Below are positions 6,646-14,507 of a DNA stretch of 15,284 nucleotides, piece after piece; the first letter of the stretch is position 1; each line of letters opens with the position of its first letter. Under the pieces are notes generated by a model. It saw only the letters and a program-made list of their open reading frames with translations. It was not told the origin of the DNA and did no database searches. Source of the stretch: an uncultured Nitrospira sp. (lineage in GTDB: Bacteria; Nitrospirota; Nitrospiria; Nitrospirales; Nitrospiraceae). A program made the translations under genes and the position numbers. Location: the NCBI GenBank assembly GCA_946479785.1, contig CAMLHQ010000075.1, positions 1 to 15,284 on the forward strand, in the 5' to 3' direction.

Positions 6646-6675
6646 TTGCCGTTCGGGGGCACCCTTGGGTAAGAT
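6646..6675 (+). promoter_or_regulatory. Weak candidate promoter for larC
   Basis: TTGCCG (6646-6651) and TAAGAT (6670-6675) are separated by 18 bases, each matching four of six consensus positions. A start near 6682 would leave a leader of roughly 27 bases before the larC GTG. The match is modest, but larC needs a promoter here because the upstream gene runs on the other strand. Confidence 0.3.
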
Positions 6676-6708
6676 GGCGCGGCTTGCGAGTGTAACGAAA
6701 AGGATGAC

Positions 6709-7911
6709 GTGGGCGCACATCTACACTTCGATTGTTTCTCCGGCATCAGCGGCGACATGACGTTGGGCGCGCTCGTTGATGTCGGGGCGCCGTTTGCGGA
6801 ATTGGTGAAAGGGCTCCGGCGGCTCGGCATGGGCGGGTTTACGTTACGGAAACGACGGGTTCGGCGCGGTGCGATCTCTGCGACGAAAGTTGATGTGGCG
6901 ATTACGTCCGGTCTGCAGCATCCATTGTCGCTCGGTCGTATTCGAAAGACGCTTTCCACCAGCCGTCTCCCGCCGAAAATCCAGCAACAAAGCCGCGCGG
7001 TGTTCGAGCGCCTGGCAGAGGCCGAAGGGAAGGCTCATCGCGTCGCTAAGGAGCACGTGCACTTCCACGAAGTCGGTGTGTTGGATTCGTTCGTCGATAT
7101 TGTGGGAGGCCTCATCTGTTGCGAGTTGCTGGGCGTCACACGCGTGACGGCCTCTCCTGTCAATGTGGGAACAGGCATGCTGCGCTCGGAGCACGGGATG
7201 TTACCGGCGCCGGGACCTGCCGTGGCGATCCTCGCGAAGGCGTTGCCCATTTATAGCGCCGGCCCTGCGCGCGAATTGACGACGCCGACCGGCCTCGCGC
7301 TCTTGCAGACGCTGACCCAGGAATTCGGGCCCATGCCATTGATGAGGCCGACGGCTGTCGGCTACGGTGCCGGTGACGCGAACCCGGAAGGCTGGCCAAA
7401 TGTGCTCCGTGTGTTTCTCTCGCGCGATACCGCGCAGAGCGGCAGGGCACACGATACGGTGTTGCAGATTGAAACCAACCTCGACGACGTCAATCCTCAG
7501 ACTTACGAACACATCATGGAGCGGCTCTTCCGCTCCGGGGCACTCGACGTGACGTTGGCGCCCGTCATCATGAAGCGCGGGCGCCCGGGAATCGTGCTGA
7601 CCTGCCTCGTCGCTCCCGGCGGCATTGACGTAATGCTCGACGTGCTGTTCGAGGAGACCACCGCTTTGGGCATTCGGGTTCAGGAAGTCGCCCGGCACAT
7701 TCTTTCCCGGCGGTTTACGTCGGTGAACATTCGAGGCGGAGCCGTTCGAATCAAAATTGCCGCAGTGGATAAGACGAGCACGAAAGCCGCACCAGAATAT
7801 CTGGATTGTAAGCGCATCGCGGAACGGACAGGCCGTCCGGTGAAAGCCGTTCTTGAGGAAGCGATGCTGGCTTATGCAAAGAGCCCTGCCGCAGCGAAGG
7901 GCCGTCCGTGA
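6709..7911 (+). CDS. larC: Nickel-pincer cofactor biosynthesis protein LarC (nickel insertion)
   Basis: LarC is the CTP-dependent cyclometallase that inserts nickel into pyridinium-3,5-bisthiocarboxylic acid mononucleotide, the last step of NPN cofactor synthesis. The 400 residues form one uninterrupted frame, unlike Lactiplantibacillus plantarum, where larC1/larC2 are joined by programmed frameshifting. Motifs are HLHFDCFSGISGDM (4-17), HVHFHEVGVLDSFVDIVGG (116-134), and in the C-terminal CTP-binding part NLDDVNPQTYEHIMERLF (257-274), MKRGRPG (288-294) and FEETTALGIR (314-323). The GTG at 6709 is preceded by AAAAGGA ending four bases before it and places the His-rich motif right at the N-terminus, as expected. 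The stop overlaps the GTG start of the cation exchanger gene. Confidence 0.95.
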   Translation: MGAHLHFDCFSGISGDMTLGALVDVGAPFAELVKGLRRLGMGGFTLRKRRVRRGAISATKVDVAITSGLQHPLSLGRIRKTLSTSRLPPKIQQQSRAVFERLAEAEGKAHRVAKEHVHFHEVGVLDSFVDIVGGLICCELLGVTRVTASPVNVGTGMLRSEHGMLPAPGPAVAILAKALPIYSAGPARELTTPTGLALLQTLTQEFGPMPLMRPTAVGYGAGDANPEGWPNVLRVFLSRDTAQSGRAHDTVLQIETNLDDVNPQTYEHIMERLFRSGALDVTLAPVIMKRGRPGIVLTCLVAPGGIDVMLDVLFEETTALGIRVQEVARHILSRRFTSVNIRGGAVRIKIAAVDKTSTKAAPEYLDCKRIAERTGRPVKAVLEEAMLAYAKSPAAAKGRP

Positions 7912-8912
7912 CGCTGCTAGTCTATGTGCTCTTGTTCGTCGCATCCGTCGCGGTCACGCTCGGAGCCTGCGCGCTGTTCACGAATGCGATCGAATGGCTG
8001 GGGAAGCGTCGGAATCTCTCGGAGGGTGCCGTCGGCAGCGTCCTCGCCGCGATCGGCACCACACTCCCTGAGACGTCGATCCCGATCGTCGCCATCTTCT
8101 TCGGCGCCAGCAGAGAAGAAACGGAAGTCGGATTAGGCGCCATTCTCGGCGCGCCGTTCATGCTGAGTACGCTCGTGGTGCCGATCCTCGCGCTGCTCCT
8201 CTTGCTCTATGCGCAACTGGGCCGACGCAGTCCTTCGTTTCGACTCAATTATAAGGACGTTACCCTCGATCTCTCGTGCTTTGCTCTGGCATACATGGTT
8301 GCGATGGCCTGCGCGTTCGTGCCGTCGAGGCCGCTGCACATCGGTGCCTCGATAGGATTGCTGGGCCTGTACGGCTATTACGTCAAACTCAAATTCAGCG
8401 ATGACGACAAAGACGGGGAGCCCACTGAACTCGATCCGCTTTTTTTCGGCAGAAAATCGGCAACCCCGTCTTATGCATTGATCGGCCTCCAAGCCATTGC
8501 CGGCCTCGGCGGCCTTGCCCTGGGAGCCCATCTGTTTGTGACTGCGGCCGATTCGACGGCGCACCTGCTGGCGATTTCCCCCTTAATCCTGGCATTGCTC
8601 ATCGCGCCGCTCGCGACCGAATTACCGGAGATGTCCAACAGCTTCCTGTGGCTCTATCAGAAGAAGGACCGTTTGGCCGTAGGGAATGTGACCGGTGCAA
8701 TGGTGTTTCAAGGCACCATTCCCGTGTCCGTGGGATTACTCGGAACCGAATGGATGCTGGCACCTTCGGCGTTGCTCACGATGGTGTTGGCCGTGCTGGC
8801 GGCGGGAAGCCTCCTTCTTCAATCGGCTTGGGCGGGGCAGTGGCGGCCTTGGTTGCTGGGCGCCGGCGCAGTGCTTTATATAGGGTATGCTGTCTATCTG
8901 TATGGCTACTGA
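7908..8912 (+). CDS. CaCA-family cation exchanger (sodium/calcium exchanger-like membrane protein)
   Basis: This 334-aa inner-membrane protein has about ten hydrophobic segments and the two inverted alpha repeats of the Ca2+:cation antiporter superfamily. The alpha-1 repeat contains GSVLAAIGTTLPE (43-55) followed by a GAILGAPFM motif (78-86); the alpha-2 repeat contains LALLIAPLATELPE (228-241) followed by VGNVTGAMVFQGTIPV (258-273). The ion-coordinating acidic residues are probably Glu55 and Glu241. An acidic loop DDDKDGEPTELD (165-176) lies between the halves and could be cytosolic and regulatory. Its GTG start overlaps the larC stop (GTGA). Substrate cannot be read from the sequence: Ca2+ is the family default, while the larC linkage raises the possibility of another divalent metal. 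PdxA begins six bases after its stop. Confidence 0.88.
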   Translation: MTLLVYVLLFVASVAVTLGACALFTNAIEWLGKRRNLSEGAVGSVLAAIGTTLPETSIPIVAIFFGASREETEVGLGAILGAPFMLSTLVVPILALLLLLYAQLGRRSPSFRLNYKDVTLDLSCFALAYMVAMACAFVPSRPLHIGASIGLLGLYGYYVKLKFSDDDKDGEPTELDPLFFGRKSATPSYALIGLQAIAGLGGLALGAHLFVTAADSTAHLLAISPLILALLIAPLATELPEMSNSFLWLYQKKDRLAVGNVTGAMVFQGTIPVSVGLLGTEWMLAPSALLTMVLAVLAAGSLLLQSAWAGQWRPWLLGAGAVLYIGYAVYLYGY

Positions 8913-8918
8913 GACCTC

Positions 8919-9953
8919 GTGAAGAACATGCAACAACCGAAACGTCTTCCACTCCTGGCCATTACGATGGGTGATCCCGCCGGAATCGGTCCTGAAGTGA
9001 TTGCTAAGGCCCTGGCTGGCCCTACACTCAGGAGAGTCTGCTTTCCACTTGTGATCGGATCGCGCAGCGTGATGGAGCAGACCATCAGGAAGCTGAAGCT
9101 CAAGCTTGAGGTGCGATCCGTCGAGGGGCATGAGACCGCGCCGCAGCGCCGCACTCAGATCGTTGTATTGGATCCTTTGGAGAAACCGCTTGGTCCATAC
9201 AAGCTTGGCGTGGCGGCCTCTGAGACGGGTGCCGCATCCGTGGCTTTCATCAAGAAGGCGGTGCACCTTGCCCAAATCGGCTGCATTGACGGGATCGTCA
9301 CGGCGCCCATCAATAAAGAAGCGATCAACATGGCCGGCTGTCATTTCCCCGGCCATACGGAGCTCTTGGCCGATCTGACGCAGACCCAGGAATCCGGGAT
9401 GATGATCATCGGCGGTCCGCTCAAGATCATGTTTGTCACCACCCATGTGGCGATCAAAGACCTCCCGTCGCTGCTGACACAAGACAAAATCGAAAAGGGC
9501 ATTCGGTTGGCCCATCTAGCCTTAACGACGCTCTTCGGCATCAAAAAACCCAAAATCGGTGTAGCGGCGCTGAATCCCCATGCGGGTGAACACGGGCTGT
9601 TTGGAGACGAAGAATCCCGTGTGATTCTACCCGCCACACGTGCCGCTCAGGCTAAGGGCATCCTCGCCAGCGATCCGATGCCGGCCGATACCCTGTTCGG
9701 GAAGGCCGCAAAGGGCAACTACGACGGCGTCGTGGCGTTGTATCACGATCAAGGGTTGATTCCGCTTAAATTGGTCGCGTTCGGCACCTGTGTGAACCTC
9801 ACAGTGGGGCTGCCGATCATCCGCACGTCGGTCGATCACGGCACGGCCTTTGACATCGTCGGCAAAGGCATCGCCGATCCCGGCAGTCTCATCGAAGCGG
9901 TCACCTTGGCCGCCAAACTTGCGCAACGTCGAACGTCTCGCACTTCGCCATAG
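8919..9953 (+). CDS. pdxA: 4-hydroxythreonine-4-phosphate dehydrogenase PdxA
   Basis: PdxA oxidises 4-phosphohydroxy-L-threonine with NAD; the product decarboxylates to 3-amino-2-oxopropyl phosphate, which PdxJ condenses with DXP in pyridoxal phosphate synthesis. The 344-aa length is typical. Motifs include MGDPAGIGPEVIAKAL (17-32), TAPINKEAINMAG (128-140), GHTELLADLT (145-154), NPHAGEHGLFGDEE (219-232), YHDQGLIPLK (275-284) and SVDHGTAFDIVG (304-315). The metal-binding histidines are most likely His176, His221 and His276, the positions equivalent to E. coli H166, H211 and H266. The start could be GTG 8919 or ATG 8928; neither has a strong Shine-Dalgarno, so I keep the longer form. The gene is only six bases from the upstream exchanger, so it is probably in the larC transcript. 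Confidence 0.96.
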   Translation: MKNMQQPKRLPLLAITMGDPAGIGPEVIAKALAGPTLRRVCFPLVIGSRSVMEQTIRKLKLKLEVRSVEGHETAPQRRTQIVVLDPLEKPLGPYKLGVAASETGAASVAFIKKAVHLAQIGCIDGIVTAPINKEAINMAGCHFPGHTELLADLTQTQESGMMIIGGPLKIMFVTTHVAIKDLPSLLTQDKIEKGIRLAHLALTTLFGIKKPKIGVAALNPHAGEHGLFGDEESRVILPATRAAQAKGILASDPMPADTLFGKAAKGNYDGVVALYHDQGLIPLKLVAFGTCVNLTVGLPIIRTSVDHGTAFDIVGKGIADPGSLIEAVTLAAKLAQRRTSRTSP

Positions 9954-9965
9954 GAGTACCCACGC

Positions 9966-10295
9966 ATGCCTCCAGATACAAATAAAGCTCTCTTGGTTAT
10001 CCAACAGCAACTCAAGGAACTGGATGCGATTTATCAGGACACGATGGAGATGTCGCTCAACACCGTGGCCGGGACCGAGCGGGTCGCCAAGTGGCGGGTC
10101 CGAACGGTGGCCCTGTTGGCCGAGTCAGTCGGCGAAAAAGCCGCGCAGGACTTTGCCCGTCTCCAGCCGGGCATGGTCTTTACGAATGATTTAGTCGAAG
10201 AGTTCACCGATCTCATCGATTGTTTCCGGATACCGCTCAGCGCCTTGGGTAAGACGCTGTCTCAAGCCGGCCAGCGCCCCCCTGGAGGGAGCTGA
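9966..10295 (+). CDS. Hypothetical protein, probably all-helical, between pdxA and rsmA
   Basis: The 109-aa frame has a good Shine-Dalgarno (GGAG at 9953-9956, overlapping the pdxA stop) nine bases before its ATG, and its stop lies one base before the rsmA start, so it is almost certainly translated. Composition suggests alpha helices: an N-terminal amphipathic stretch (ALLVIQQQLKELDAIYQDTMEMS), a second helix around WRVRTVALLAESVGEKAAQDFARL, then FTNDLVEEFTDLIDCFRIPLSALG. No signal peptide, membrane span or metal-binding motif is present. I do not recognise the family. Position between pdxA and rsmA, which are often direct neighbours, says little about its job. Confidence 0.75.
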   Translation: MPPDTNKALLVIQQQLKELDAIYQDTMEMSLNTVAGTERVAKWRVRTVALLAESVGEKAAQDFARLQPGMVFTNDLVEEFTDLIDCFRIPLSALGKTLSQAGQRPPGGS

Positions 10296-10296
10296 T

Positions 10297-11106
10297 TTGG
10301 TGTCCGGCGTCTCTTTCCCACCGGCGAATAAACGACTCGGTCAGAATTTCCTCATCGATCCGAACATCGTCCGCAAAATCGTTGCGACGGCGGACCTTTC
10401 GCCTGAGGATACGGTCCTTGAAATCGGTCCGGGCCGAGGCGCGTTGACGGAAGCACTCTCACATGCGGCTCGGCGCGTGATTGCAGTTGAGATCGATCCG
10501 CAGCTGCATGGGCTGCTTCAGAACCGCCAAGCCGACTGGCCGAACGTCCAATTGGTCTGTGAGGACGCGCTGACGTATCCGCTCGAGGCTGTACCGGCCG
10601 GCACCATCGTGGTCGCCAACCTGCCTTACTACATTTCCACGCCGTTACTGTTCCGGCTCCTTGAACATCGACACCGCTTCCCGCGTTTAGTCCTTATGCT
10701 ACAGAATGAAGTCGCTGACCGGCTGGTGGCAAAGGCCGGCAGTGCGGACTATGGCGTCTTGTCCGTCATGGCCCAATATGCCGCGCACATCACGAAAGTC
10801 TTTCGCGTCTCGGCGCACTGTTTCAGGCCTCGCCCGGAGGTCGGCTCTGCCGTGGTCTTGCTGCGTGCACAGAAGGAGACGCTGCTGTCGCCGCAAGAGG
10901 AACCGATCTTTGGCGAAGTGGTGAAGGCCGCGTTTGCCCATCGTCGAAAGACGCTGGTGAACTCGCTCCGCGATGAAGGATACAAGCCGCAGGTCGTGAT
11001 GGCCGCATTAGTCGACACCGGGATTGCCGCAACCGCCCGGGCGGAAACGTTGACTCTCGGGCAATTTGTGCAACTTGCCGGACGCCTGGATCGTCGCAGG
11101 CCATAG
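10297..11106 (+). CDS. rsmA: 16S rRNA (adenine1518-N6/adenine1519-N6)-dimethyltransferase RsmA/KsgA
   Basis: RsmA uses S-adenosylmethionine to dimethylate two adjacent adenines in the 3' terminal helix of 16S rRNA during 30S maturation. The 269 residues show the N-terminal KRLGQNFLID (12-21), SAM motif I VLEIGPGRGALTEAL (40-54), the acidic Glu65 that ends strand 2, the catalytic motif NLPYYIST (108-115), and the C-terminal CFRPRPEVGSAVVLL (175-189) and AFAHRRKTLVNSL (212-224). The start is TTG 10297 or GTG 10300; GGAGG at 10284-10288 lies 8 and 11 bases from them respectively, so both are workable. The stop of the preceding small gene is one base upstream, indicating an operon with pdxA. Confidence 0.96.
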   Translation: MVSGVSFPPANKRLGQNFLIDPNIVRKIVATADLSPEDTVLEIGPGRGALTEALSHAARRVIAVEIDPQLHGLLQNRQADWPNVQLVCEDALTYPLEAVPAGTIVVANLPYYISTPLLFRLLEHRHRFPRLVLMLQNEVADRLVAKAGSADYGVLSVMAQYAAHITKVFRVSAHCFRPRPEVGSAVVLLRAQKETLLSPQEEPIFGEVVKAAFAHRRKTLVNSLRDEGYKPQVVMAALVDTGIAATARAETLTLGQFVQLAGRLDRRRP

Positions 11107-11135
11107 CGACGACGTCGGAGGGCGGGAACCATTGT

Positions 11136-11164
11136 TTGAATTGGGTTTCCCCCTGTGCTAGCAT
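11136..11164 (+). promoter_or_regulatory. Candidate extended -10 promoter for ftsK
   Basis: TTGAAT (11136-11141) and TAGCAT (11159-11164) are spaced by 17 bases, with the TGn extension (11156-11158) directly before the -10. Transcription would start near 11171, only about two bases before the ATG at 11173. This would explain why no ribosome binding site is seen and suggests an essentially leaderless mRNA. Confidence 0.45.
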
Positions 11165-11172
11165 CCGCGACC

Positions 11173-13596
11173 ATGGGCGTAACCAGCTCGGCCAAGCGGG
11201 GCGAGGCCCGCCGCGCCCCTGCTCCTCCTTCCCACATCAGGCGTGAAGTCATCGGCGTGATCTTGATCGCGCTGAGCCTCCTCACCCTGCTGAGCCTGTT
11301 GTCGTTCGTCCCCGGCGAACCGAAAGTCGTGGCGACAACGGGCGCAACGGTCTCGCCCCCAACCCATAATCTGATCGGCTCGGTCGGAGCGGTCTTTTCA
11401 TCGTTGCTGTTTTCTCTCATCGGCGGTGCGGCCTACCTGTTTCCAGTTCTACTTGGATTGATGGGTGCCAGATGCTTCACCCAAAGCGACCTCTCGATCA
11501 GGCTGAGGAATGCCGGAGCTTCGCTCGCGGCACTCCTGTGTTTGAGCGGATTTCTTCATCTAGAGGTGATGGCTGTCCCGACCATTTCGAGCGGATTGGT
11601 CTTTCGAGGGCAGGCCGGAGGACTCCTCGGGCAAGTGCTCGCGGACGCTTTGCGTGCTTATTTTGCCAGCACCGGGGCCCATATCCTGATCATCGCCGGC
11701 TTCCTTGTCGCACTCCTGTTCACCACTCCGCTGTCGCTCGCGCAGATTGTCGTCCAAGTGCCTCAATGGGCGCGCAAACTGCTTGAAATGATCTTCGCAT
11801 TGATCCCGGAACGGAAGCACCCCGAGGCGGTGGCGGTGGAGCAGCCGAAGCCGTCCAGGTCAAAAAAGGTAAAGTCAATCCGTGCGGTGATTGAAGAAGT
11901 GATCCCGCAGACCAAAGAGGCCTCTCCTGCCGAGATCCCGGTCGTCCAGCCGGTTCCCATCACGGTTCCTGAACCGGTTGAGGTGGCTGAGCTTGACGTG
12001 GAAGCGCCGGCAATCGGAAAGGCGGACGACACAGGTGCCTATCAACTGCCGGATGCGGACGAGCTGCTGAGTGAACCCTCCGGAGTGCTTGCGCGCATCA
12101 CGGACGAGGAGTTAAAAGCGCAGTCGGACATTTTGTCGAAGGCGCTCTTAAGTTTCGGGATCGAGGGCAGGATCACGGAGGTTCGTCCGGGACCGGTCGT
12201 GACGATGTACGAGTTCGAGCCGGCGCCGGGAACGAAAGTGGCGAGGATCGTGAATCTTGCCGACGATTTGGCCTTGGCGATGAAAGCGATCAGCCTGCGC
12301 ATTGTCGCGCCTATCCCGGGAAAGTCTGTCGTCGGCATCGAAGTGCCGAATGCGCAGCGCGAAACGGTTTCAATGAAGGAAGTGGCCACCAGCGAGGTCT
12401 TCACCCGGGCGCGATCGAAACTCACACTTGCGCTCGGCAAAGATATCTTCGGCGCGCCCGTGACGGCGGATCTCAAGACGATGCCCCATTTGCTCGTGGC
12501 CGGTGCCACCGGAGCGGGCAAGAGCGTCAGCTTGAACACGATGTTGATCAGCATCTTGCTGTCAGCTAAACCGAACGAGGTCAAGCTGCTGCTCATCGAT
12601 CCGAAGATGCTGGAGTTCCAAACCTACGACGGGATCCCCCATCTCCTAAGACCGGTCATCACCGATCCGAAGTCGGCGGCACGCGGATTGAGTTGGGTGG
12701 TCCAGGAAATGGAGCGCCGCTACAAATTACTGGCGGAAGCCGGCGTGCGCAACATCGATTCCTATAACCGTAAAGTGGCCGGCGCACAGGGTGTCCTCAA
12801 TGAGGCCGGGGTTGAGGGAAAGCCGGATCAACCGGAATTGCCGATTCAGTTTCTTTCCGAAGAAGAGCGACTAGCCGCCGGAGAGACAGCTCTGCCGGAA
12901 GGCAGCCCCGGATCGTTTACGCCCCCGCCGACTCCGCCGGAACCGTTGCCCTATATCGTCGTCATGATCGACGAGTTGGCCGATCTCATGATGGTGGCGC
13001 CGAAAGACGTCGAGGATAAGATCGCTCGGCTCGCGCAGATGGCCAGAGCCTCGGGCATCCACCTCGTGCTCGCCACGCAGCGGCCGTCTGTTGACGTGCT
13101 CACTGGGTTGATCAAGGCGAACTTTCCGGCCCGTATCGCGTTTCAAGTTTCATCGAAGACAGACTCACGTACGATTCTCGATGCCAATGGGGCTGAAGCC
13201 CTGTTGGGCCGAGGCGACATGTTATATCTCGCATCCGGCACGGGGCGTCTGATGCGGTTGCACGGATCGTTCGTTTCGGACGACGATGTCCGTCGCGTCG
13301 TAGAGTTCGTGAAAGAACAAGCCTTGCCAAGTTACAACCAGGAATTGCAATCCTTAAAGCAGGAAGAGGCGAAGGAAGAAGAAGCCCAGGATGAGGTGTA
13401 CGAGCAGGCCAAGGAGTTGGTCCTGACGACCGGGCAGGCATCGGCCTCGCTGATTCAGCGGCGATTGAGGGTTGGGTATCCGCGGGCTGCCCGGATGATC
13501 GAACAGATGGAGGCGGATGGCCTGGTCGGGGCAGCGGGGCGTGATGGCCGTCGGGAAGTGATCGGGCGCCGCGGACCGGTGGGAGAAGAGGTGTGA
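11173..13596 (+). CDS. ftsK: DNA translocase FtsK/SpoIIIE
   Basis: FtsK is a septal, membrane-anchored ATPase that pumps chromosomal DNA and promotes dimer resolution before division. With ATG 11173 the protein has 807 residues (GTG 11155 would add six, but lies upstream of the predicted transcription start). The N-terminus has about four membrane spans (roughly 26-46, 75-98, 111-134, 168-186). A Pro/Glu/Val-rich linker (215-300) follows, then the alpha/beta motor with Walker A GATGAGKS (444-451), Walker B YIVVMIDELADLM (594-606) and LATQRPSVDVLTGLIKANFP (633-652). The C-terminal gamma winged helix (about 740-800, ELVLTTGQASASLIQRR then GYPRAARMIEQME) would read KOPS-like sites. An acidic, proline-rich insertion (about 539-591) interrupts the motor before Walker B. 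LolA follows, as in many bacteria. Confidence 0.95.
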   Translation: MGVTSSAKRGEARRAPAPPSHIRREVIGVILIALSLLTLLSLLSFVPGEPKVVATTGATVSPPTHNLIGSVGAVFSSLLFSLIGGAAYLFPVLLGLMGARCFTQSDLSIRLRNAGASLAALLCLSGFLHLEVMAVPTISSGLVFRGQAGGLLGQVLADALRAYFASTGAHILIIAGFLVALLFTTPLSLAQIVVQVPQWARKLLEMIFALIPERKHPEAVAVEQPKPSRSKKVKSIRAVIEEVIPQTKEASPAEIPVVQPVPITVPEPVEVAELDVEAPAIGKADDTGAYQLPDADELLSEPSGVLARITDEELKAQSDILSKALLSFGIEGRITEVRPGPVVTMYEFEPAPGTKVARIVNLADDLALAMKAISLRIVAPIPGKSVVGIEVPNAQRETVSMKEVATSEVFTRARSKLTLALGKDIFGAPVTADLKTMPHLLVAGATGAGKSVSLNTMLISILLSAKPNEVKLLLIDPKMLEFQTYDGIPHLLRPVITDPKSAARGLSWVVQEMERRYKLLAEAGVRNIDSYNRKVAGAQGVLNEAGVEGKPDQPELPIQFLSEEERLAAGETALPEGSPGSFTPPPTPPEPLPYIVVMIDELADLMMVAPKDVEDKIARLAQMARASGIHLVLATQRPSVDVLTGLIKANFPARIAFQVSSKTDSRTILDANGAEALLGRGDMLYLASGTGRLMRLHGSFVSDDDVRRVVEFVKEQALPSYNQELQSLKQEEAKEEEAQDEVYEQAKELVLTTGQASASLIQRRLRVGYPRAARMIEQMEADGLVGAAGRDGRREVIGRRGPVGEEV

Positions 13597-13726
13597 GAGG
13601 GGCATGGAGGTCGCTGCTGTACTCGCGCGCCGCGCACTCGGTTTGATCTGGCGGTGACATCAAGGGCTGTGCTCGGTGCATTGCGCGCAGTTGCAGCGAC
13701 CCTCTACGCCCCTCATGGGTGTCACG

Positions 13727-14461
13727 ATGATGAAGAGACTGATTCGGATATCCCTATTGGGGGGCATGCTCATTTGTACCTGGTGCGTATTTCCCTCGTG
13801 GACTCTTGCTACCGGAGAAGAAACAGATGAGCAGGCGCGCAAGGAAGTACGCGAGGTGGTGAAGCGTCTGCAGGCGCGATACGAGAAGACCAAGGATCTC
13901 CAGGCGGATTTTACTCAGAAAACCACGATCGAAGGGTTCGAGCGGCCGATGACCTCGTCGGGGAAGGTGTATATCAAGAAGCCCGGCCGGTTGCGGTGGA
14001 ATTATCTTGAACCCTCTGCTGAAGATATTTATGTGGATCGAGACGACGTCAAAGTCTATGTGCCGGAGCACAAGCAGGTATTGGTAGGGAAGTTGACCCA
14101 AATGGCGGCCTCGAAGGCCCCGCTGGAGCTCTTGCAAGGAGCGGCGAAATTGGAGGAGTCGTTCAACGTGGAGCCGACGCCCGGAAAGGGCCGTGGCGTG
14201 GGAGGGGTCAGGCTGCTGACGTTAGTGCCGAAGTCACAAGAGGGGGGCGAGGCGCATCGCAGTCTGCAAAAGATTGTCTTGGAGGTGTTCCCGAATACCT
14301 ATTTCATCCGGAGCCTGTCGCTGTACGAGATCAGCGGCAATGTCTCCAATTTCGAGTTTTCTTCGCTGCAATCGAACGTCGGACTCGGCAACGACCTCTT
14401 TACCCCGAAGTTGCCGGCCGATGTCGAGGTGGTCAAGGCGCCGGTGTTGAGCCAACCTTGA
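13727..14461 (+). CDS. lolA: Outer-membrane lipoprotein carrier protein LolA
   Basis: LolA is the periplasmic chaperone that carries lipoproteins from the LolCDE ABC transporter to the outer membrane. The frame is open from GTG 13676, but the signal peptide starts at the paired ATGs at 13727 and 13730: MMKRLIRIS, a hydrophobic core with GGMLICTWCVFP, and a cut near LATGEE. The mature part shows LolA hallmarks: a helix with VVKRLQARYEKTKDLQADFTQ, then GKVYIKKPGRLRWNYLEPS, DRDDVKVYVPEHKQVLVGKL, and late strands LQKIVLEVFPNTYFIRSLSL. The half-barrel ends with NVSNFEFSSLQSN. Length (about 244 aa precursor) is slightly above E. coli LolA. No clear Shine-Dalgarno precedes either ATG. It lies 130 bases after ftsK with no terminator in the gap. 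Confidence 0.88.
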   Translation: MMKRLIRISLLGGMLICTWCVFPSWTLATGEETDEQARKEVREVVKRLQARYEKTKDLQADFTQKTTIEGFERPMTSSGKVYIKKPGRLRWNYLEPSAEDIYVDRDDVKVYVPEHKQVLVGKLTQMAASKAPLELLQGAAKLEESFNVEPTPGKGRGVGGVRLLTLVPKSQEGGEAHRSLQKIVLEVFPNTYFIRSLSLYEISGNVSNFEFSSLQSNVGLGNDLFTPKLPADVEVVKAPVLSQP

Positions 14462-14507
14462 CCAGAACTAGACCAATCTTGATGAGGCCGGGAAGGAGCA
14501 GATGAAT

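Noticed and set aside
6709..7911. Programmed frameshift between LarC1 and LarC2
   Set aside because: The N- and C-terminal LarC motifs are in one continuous frame, so no frameshift is needed.
7201..7944. Long open frame on the minus strand antisense to larC (247 codons)
   Set aside because: Translation is Arg/His-rich without domain or signal sequence, and the + strand larC is unmistakable; long antisense frames are expected at this GC content.
8736..9515. 259-codon minus-strand frame antisense to the exchanger/pdxA junction
   Set aside because: It covers conserved pdxA and exchanger coding sequence and its translation is not protein-like.
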